In this document: positions 58,801 through 64,000 of the stretch, piece after piece
Layout of the letters: every line of letters starts with the position of its first letter
Position numbering within the stretch: position 1 is the first letter of the stretch
Assembly: GCA_021397845.1 (NCBI GenBank)
Contig: CM038039.1
Coordinates: 175,248,526 to 175,312,525, forward strand
Direction of reading: 5' to 3'
Length of the DNA: 64,000 bases
From: Areca catechu
Lineage: Eukaryota; Streptophyta; Magnoliopsida; Arecales; Arecaceae
Notes under the pieces: model-generated
What the model was told of the DNA's origin: nothing
What the model saw: only the letters and a program-made list of their open reading frames with translations
Database searches by the model: none
Made by a program: the position numbers and the translations under genes

Positions 58801-59575
58801 TAAGAGTCCATTTGAAATTGTGCATGGGTACAAACCTCACACACCCCTTGACCTAGCCCCTTTACCAGTCCACACACGAGTCTCCGAGTCTGCTGAAGTT
58901 TTTGCACAGCATATAAAAGACTTGCATAAAGAAATTCATGCCAAAATAAATTTAAGTAATGAAACTTATAAAAAGTTGGCTGATACTCAAAGGCGAGTCA
59001 AAACTTTTGTTGAGGGAGACTATGTAATGATTAGGTTAAGGCCTGAACGATTTCCTCCTGGAACCGTTAGAAAGTTACATGTTAAAGGAGCTGGACCATT
59101 TAGAGTGGTGAAGAGAGTAGGATCCAATGCCTATGTGCTCGAGTTGCCTCCAAAACTAGGCATTAGCCCCACTTTCAACATTACAGACCTAGTAGAGTAC
59201 AGAGAGCCGGCTGTGATTCCCAGTGAGCCTTTTGAGCCTAATCCTGTTCTTGAGAGTGAACCCAACCCTGTGTGTCCACCAACAAACTGGCCAGTGAGGA
59301 AAGAACATATTGAAAAGATCCTGGATGATCAGGTTATCTCTACTCGTAATCGAGGATACCAAAGATACCTGGTCCGCTGGCAACGAAGGCCAGATTCTGA
59401 TGACTCTTGGATCTCCTGAGATGAATTATAAGAGCTAGATCCAGATCTCTTGGAGAGATACCAGAGCCAACTTGAGCCTTACTCGATAGGGTCGAGTTCC
59501 TCCCACCCCGGGAGAATTGGTGCGGGCACCAGAATCAGAAGAAGACTTCAGGGTTCCATCTGGATCTCTGAATGA
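55844..59575 (+). pseudogene. Element F pol: protease, RT, RNase H, integrase, chromodomain
   Basis: One frame. Protease IIIDSGSYVNAIS at about 56125 and IILGRPWL. RT from about 56730: GTWRMCVDSRAINKIT, FSKIDLKSGYHQVRI, MPFGLSNAPSTFMRIM and YLDDILIYSK. RNase H from 57590 (IACDASGVGIGGDLSQ). Integrase from about 58150: HH-CC zinc motif ending CRTCAVAK, D in SMDFVLSLP, D in VSDRDVRFTSYFW and E in HPQTDGQTEVVNHSL. Chromodomain at about 59306-59460 (EKILDDQ, YLVRWQRRPDSDDSW, LDPDLLERYQ). Stops: TGA 57452, TAG 58313, TAG 58610, TGA 59417, TAA 59429. Apart from these stops the frame is continuous, and it ends 58 bp inside the 3' LTR. Confidence 0.93.
59498..59517 (+). other. Element F polypurine tract region
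   Basis: CCCACCCCGGGAGAAT directly before TGGTGCGGGCACC. A short inverted repeat CTCGA-TAGGG-TCGAG lies just upstream (about 59482-59497), comparable to the hairpin before the PPT in the H internal region. Confidence 0.7.
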
Positions 59576-61130
59576 CCTTGCCTGAAGATTAGGATTTGTA
59601 ATAAGGGTTGACCTGGTCAACCAAATTATTTTATTTCTTTGAGTCTGCATTTCATTTTGTTGAGTCATGTTGACTAAATCTAAGTCGAAGTCAAGTCTTG
59701 GTTGACACCATTCCCTAGGGCATCATTTTTTCTTCCAAGGCCAAATGCAAGTGGACGCCACACTCCCAGGACCAGTTGGAACCACATTTCATCCCAGTAT
59801 CCCTGGTCCCCATGCCCAAGAGACCAAGAATATTTTCTTAGGAGAAGTTAAGGAAGGCGCCCACAAGCTGCCAAAAGTAACCAAGCTAAAGGAGCAGGGG
59901 ATTTTTCTTGGAGAGGACTTCAAGGTAGGCGCCCACACCTGCCTAAAGTACCTGGCTATGAATGGAAGGAGCCTAGTCTTGGGGAGAAAGACTAGGAGAT
60001 GAGTATTTTCTTCCAAGAAAGAGCAAGTCATGGAAGGAAAATCCATGACTTAAGGAGAAGAACTAGGAGGTGCCCCACATACCTGCCATATGAAGCCATC
60101 ACCTAGCATTTGAGGCCGTCCACTCCAAGGAAAGAAGCCTGGTCGGTCAAAGGAAAGTTTTTCATGCTTAGGATGATTGTTTAGTCTCACATGGGAAGTA
60201 GTGTAATTTTGTTTCTCTTGCAAGGTCTATATATTGGACCCTTATATAATCTTTTGATAGGAATGAGTAAATGAAATCTTTTCTTGTATTAAGCAACCTT
60301 GTGTTCTCTTCTTCCACACTTCTTTGAGTGTTGAGCTCCGTGAGGGAGTAAATCCGGGTTCCATTGGAGCCTTGAGGAGGTGAGAGATCTCCAAAGTTAT
60401 GAAAACCCTGCCCCGCTTTCATCCCTGGCAGCCAACCCTAATTTCCTTTCATCATCCTAGCCGCCAACACCCAAATTCCTATACCCTATTCCCACTTCAT
60501 TCAAGGCCACCATCTCCTTCTCCAAGCCACTGCCCACTATATCAAGCCCTAGGTCCTTTTCATCTGTAAGCCGCCGCCCTACCAGCCAAACCCTAAATCC
60601 ACTCCATCTTCAACCGCCACCTCCATACTCTTCCGTCATCTTCAAAGTTCGAGCAGTCCGGAGCTATCCCAAGTAAAGGTCTCTTCCTTGAGTTTCTTAC
60701 ATCCTTATCTTGTTCTTCATCCTTTCCAGATCCAGAGTACGAGAAGAAGGCCAACCTTGCCATAGGACTACAATCCGAGGATCCATTGCGAAGATACCCC
60801 ATCTCCAAGGATCCTACAATCTGCTCGAGAGTGTCCTTCAATTGAAGCAAAGAGAGATATCACAGTTAGGTATAAAACCTTCTCTTCTCTCTTCGTCTGT
60901 TTCTTGAAAGAGGAGTAAACCCTAGGTCTGGGGGTTTCTCAATCCCCAGCGATCCTACTTTTTTATTACTCTGATAATCTACTCTTTTGAATTGTGCTTT
61001 CTTTTAGTGCATATTTTCTTTCAATATTAGTTATCCTTGTTTTTGAGTCAAGCCAACTTCTAACAAAACACAAAAAAAAAAAAAGTCTTAATTTACTTCC
61101 GCATCGCATCATCTTATTTGTTCTGCATCA
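59518..61130 (+). repeat. Element F 3' LTR
   Basis: Partner of 52246-53874, 1613 bp, ending TTCTGCATCA. Confidence 0.92.
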
Positions 61131-61135
61131 AAGGG

Positions 61136-61776
61136 AGGATTTCAGGGGATTTTATTTTTGAATTTTGTAAGGGATTTGGGCATCTATAAATTTCCATACT
61201 CCTGTTGTAATAAAGTAGTTGATGAAATATGAATTTTTGAAAGTGTTTTTCCACTTGTGTGTGGTTATGGGCTGAGGCCCGTTTGCCTTCGTCCTTCGGG
61301 ATGTCGACGGGTGTGAGGCCCCAACTTGCTTTCATCCTTCGGGATGTCGAGGGGTGTGAAGCCCCAACTTGCCTTCGTCCTTCGGGACATCGAGGGGTGT
61401 GAGGCCCCAGGTATCTCCACTCTTTTCTCCCATCTTCATGTCTATCCTTATTTCCCCTCGTGACCTTGAAATTCATCCTAGCGCCTCCAAGTATCGAGGA
61501 GGGCATAATGCCTTAGAGGTGAAAGGTCTCTTCGTTGGGATGAGTCCCAAGGTTCATGAGTTCTAGTCCCCTATCTCCCATCCCCATCCTTCCTTCGCCA
61601 CCTCCGCCAAGAAAACTGAAAATCAAAAGAGTCTAGCTGTTTTAGGATTTTTGGGGTCGTCCTATCCTAGTCCCGGGAGGCTTCTTAGCCCTCCCACAAT
61701 CCTTGATTTGCTTTGGAATTTTTTTTCCCATTTCCGAATAACCCTAGGTTTCTTTGTGTTCACCATTACCACATCA
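61136..61776 (+). repeat. H2 LTR c, right part
   Basis: Continues 51423-52245 after F. TATAAATT at about 61183, three 43-bp repeats at about 61280-61410, end CCACATCA. Confidence 0.87.
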
Positions 61777-61780
61777 AATT

Positions 61781-62824
61781 GGTGAACGGGCGCCCGTGAC
61801 GCCCCATGCCGCCATGCCGCCCCGCCACCTCAGCCCGCCAGCTAGCGCACCACCATGCCGCCTCACCGTCGGTCGCTGGGCCAACCAAAGGAGATTCGGC
61901 CCCCCTATTGCTCGACCGTGAAGGAGTTTTTTGCACTTTTCTCAAAGCAGCCCAAGAAGCTTCTCATGCTTCTCAAAGCAGCTGGAAGGAGACTGTTCTG
62001 CACGAACTTTGGAGCGACACGAATTTCAAAGCGAAGGGGGATTTCAAAATTCAAATAAACAGAATTTATTTGGTATTTTTTTTAATGAATGTAATTTGGG
62101 AAATTTGGGATTTTGATTTTGAATTTGAATTCAAAATCAAGGGAGGATTTCAGGGGATTTTATTTTTGTATTTCAAAAGGGATTTGGGCATCTATAAATA
62201 CCCATACTCCTCTTGTAATATAGTAGTTGATGAAAATGAATTTTTGAAAGTGTTTTTCCACTTGGTGTGGTTATGGGCTGAGGCCCGTTTGCCTTCGTCC
62301 TTCGGGATGTCGAGGGGTGTGAGGCCCCAACTTGCCTTCGTCCTTTGGGACGTTGAGGGGTGTGAGTCCCCAACTTGCCTTCATCCTTCGGGACGTCGAG
62401 GGGTGTGAGGCCCCAACTTGCCTTCATCCTTCGGGACGTCGAGGGTTGTGAGGCCCCGGTATCTCCACTCTTTTCTCCCATCTTCATGTCTATCCCTGTT
62501 TCCCCTCGTGACCTTGAAATTCATCCTAGCACCTCCAAGTATCGAGGAGGGCAGAATGCCTTAGAGGTGAGAGGTCTCTTCGTTAGGATGAGTCCCAAGG
62601 TCCATGAGTTTTAGTCCCCTGTCTTCCATCCCCGTCCTTCCTTCACCACCTTCGCCAAGAAAACTAAAAATCAAAAGAGTCTGGCTGTTTTAGGATTTTT
62701 GGGGTTGTCCTATCGTAGTCCCGGGAGGCTTCTTAGCCTTCCCACGATCCTTGATTTGCTTTAGATTTTTTTTTCCCATTTCCGAATAACCCCAGGTTTC
62801 TTCGTGTTCACCATCACCACATCA
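61781..62824 (+). repeat. H2 LTR d, 5'-truncated
   Basis: LTR c is followed by AATTGGT, the start of an internal region. The sequence then continues as TGAACGGGCGCCCGTGAC from the GC block of another H LTR (compare 51887 onward). GGT is shared by both sides of the junction. Four 43-bp repeats at about 62285-62460; ends CCACATCA at 62824. Confidence 0.85.
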
Positions 62825-62827
62825 AAT

Positions 62828-62869
62828 TGGTATCAGAGCTTTATTCCACATCATTATTGGTATCAGAGC
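62828..62869 (+). repeat. Duplicated LTR-end/PBS cassette of G
   Basis: TGGTATCAGAGC at 62828-62839 and again at 62858-62869, 30 bp apart, with CCACATCATTAT between. The arrangement is the same as the 31-bp cassettes of element A. Confidence 0.85.
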
Positions 62870-63779
62870 AAGGCTAGGACTAGTGCATTTTTTTATTTCT
62901 TTCATTTTCTGCATTCTGGTCAGCTCATATATGGTCTGATCATTGGATTGTTTCTCTCTGTAGAGACCTCTAAATTTTATGATTTCTATTTTGTTAGATC
63001 TCATTTAATTCAGAATATTTTTTTCTATTTTCTTAGATTTTATTTCAATTTGTAGAATTTCTACAAGCTGAAATACTACCTAAGAAAATCTCAGGTTTGA
63101 AATTTCAGCAAGCATCTCATTTCTTTCTTCATTCATCCATCTAGCTTATTTCTTGCATTTAGGGGAATATTTTAATTCCTGAATTTTGTTTAGCATTCAC
63201 ACATCTGAAAGGCATAAAAAAAAAAAAAACAAGAAAATTTTAAGTCATTTCATTAGTCATTTTTGTGCATCATTCTCCATAACTTATCTTAAGGGCGTCA
63301 AATTAACATAGGGTCAGGATTTCATTACCTGTCCCTAGCCCAAAAACCACCACCCGACATATCAAACCCTAGCCATTAACTAAAATTGATTAGATGATTA
63401 ATCTGCTCTAGTGAGCTAGGGACACCCACGAAGTCGGGTCGACCCAAGTGCCGAGCCAAGCTAGATCACTTGTTGGTGTGTGCTTGAGTAGCTGGTGTAT
63501 AGGCAAGTGGTTCAGGGACTAGATCCCGAAGGGAAGTGGGTTGGTTCGCTTACCTGTCCAATTTCTAATTGGTGTCTAGGCAAGCAAAGAGGAACCTCCA
63601 CTAACCTTACACTTACTTGGTCAGGTGCCAAGTTACTACTTCCAGGTTCATCTTCTTGACTTCACATTTGGAGAGATCTCCTAGGTCTAGCAAACCATAG
63701 CACCGTTCTGTGTGTGTGATACATGTGCACTAGATCAGGAACCTCTTTTCACCCACCTTCTCCACCCCCTACTGAAGCC
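62870..63779 (+). other. Element G leader
   Basis: AT-rich to about 63285, then the conserved block: AGGGACACCCACGAAGTCGG (63418-63437) and the palindrome CCAATTTCTAATTGG (63558-63572), whose arms differ from F but still pair. Confidence 0.65.
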
Positions 63780-64000
63780 ATGGACCAACTTCGAGCTGAC
63801 ATTGGAGCCTTAACTCAATCCATGACCCAATTAGGCAACCAGTTGACCAATGGACTTGATCAAATAGAGGCCAGACTAAGACCCCTAGATGAAGCTGCTA
63901 GGCCCCGACCATCTACCAAACCTGAGTCTGAGTCACCTTTCCACCTTACGGAATATCCTCATCATAAACCTTCCTTAGAGGCTGAGCCCAGAAGAGTCCC
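63780..64000 (+). CDS. Element G gag, N-terminal part (cut by window end)
   Basis: ATG at 63780-63782 follows the leader as in C and E. 73 codons are visible: MDQLRADIGALTQSMTQLGN, then a further heptad-like stretch (LTNGLDQIEARLRPLDEAA) and a polar, proline-rich segment ending AEPRRV. This fits the N-terminal coiled-coil part of the Gag proteins here. No stop up to the window end. Whether a capsid domain follows cannot be seen. Confidence 0.7.
   Translation, partial: MDQLRADIGALTQSMTQLGNQLTNGLDQIEARLRPLDEAARPRPSTKPESESPFHLTEYPHHKPSLEAEPRRV

Larger units (their letters stand above)
52246..61130 (+). mobile_element. Element F: Tekay-type chromovirus with full gag-pol complement
   Basis: Perfect target duplication AAGGG (52241-52245 and 61131-61135). 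LTRs 52246-53874 and 59518-61130, PBS, leader, gag, protease, RT, RNase H, integrase, chromodomain and PPT in Ty3/gypsy order. This is the only element in the window with every domain. It is inactivated by eight in-frame stops, one frameshift and loss of the gag start codon. The LTR start, leader and chromodomain are close to element A, making F a representative of the likely helper family of A. Confidence 0.95.
48237..62824 (+). mobile_element. Tandem array of H-type LTRs (H2), interrupted by F
   Basis: Four H-family LTRs in one orientation: a 48237-49775, b 49859-51339, c 51423-52245 continued 61136-61776, and d 61781-62824 (5' part missing). a-b and b-c are joined by 83-bp internal regions as in H1; c-d is joined by a deletion. 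No matching target duplication is seen for the whole array (CAATA at 48232-48236 has no partner). Confidence 0.85.
62825..64000 (+). mobile_element. Element G: 5' part of another Tekay-like element
   Basis: Directly after LTR d come two PBS copies, a leader with the conserved block, and a gag start. LTR d may be its own 5' LTR, because the PBS spacing and the GGCTAGGA after the second PBS match the start of the H internal regions. The rest lies beyond the window. Confidence 0.65.

Overview
The window is plant nuclear DNA made almost entirely of nested LTR retrotransposons. I see no host gene, tRNA, rRNA or CRISPR array. The element mix is Ty3/gypsy Tekay-type chromoviruses with C-terminal chromodomains, a Ty3/gypsy Tat-lineage element with a second RNase H and an antisense ORF, a Ty1/copia Angela-like element and a Ty1/copia SIRE-like element. 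Most primer binding sites (PBS) match the 3' end of plant initiator tRNA-Met (TGGTATCAGAGC). This suggests pericentromeric or other repeat-rich heterochromatin of a plant, probably a monocot; the species cannot be read from the sequence.

Layout. (1) 1-19211: a Tat element in minus orientation. Its 3' LTR tip is at 1-12 and its 5' LTR at 18334-19211. It is interrupted by element A (774-7940, target site duplication CAACA) and element H1 (11509-14736, duplication GATCG). A 45-bp minisatellite lies between its pol gene and its antisense ORF. (2) 19217-23510 and 48146-48236: two pieces of one SIRE-like copia element (minus), split inside its RNase H by element E. (3) 23537-48145: element E (plus), a non-autonomous Tekay-like element. 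It is itself interrupted by copia element B (26706-36896), element C (37156-43445, duplication GTATG) and solo LTR D (43508-45372, duplication AGATA). (4) 48237-62824: a tandem run of H-type LTRs joined by 83-bp internal regions, interrupted by F (52246-61130, duplication AAGGG), the only Tekay element here with a full gag-pol complement. (5) 62825-64000: the start of another Tekay-like element, G, cut by the window end.

How the parts relate. F carries capsid, zinc knuckles, protease, RT, RNase H, integrase and chromodomain, but stop codons inactivate it. A, C and E lack the capsid core, protease, RT, RNase H and integrase catalytic core. All three keep the long leader, an N-terminal coiled-coil-like segment, a large gag-like ORF that in A, C and E carries a shared C-terminal module I could not assign, and the integrase C-terminus (with a recognisable chromodomain in A and C). 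They look like a coherent class of trans-mobilised partners of F-like elements. The H elements go further: about 1.5-kb LTRs flank only 83 bp containing a PBS, a hairpin and a polypurine tract (PPT), yet one copy has a perfect target duplication. These two non-autonomous designs are the most interesting content. Nearly all the stops I examined in the coding remnants can be explained by C-to-T or G-to-A transitions, as expected for methylated, silenced repeats.
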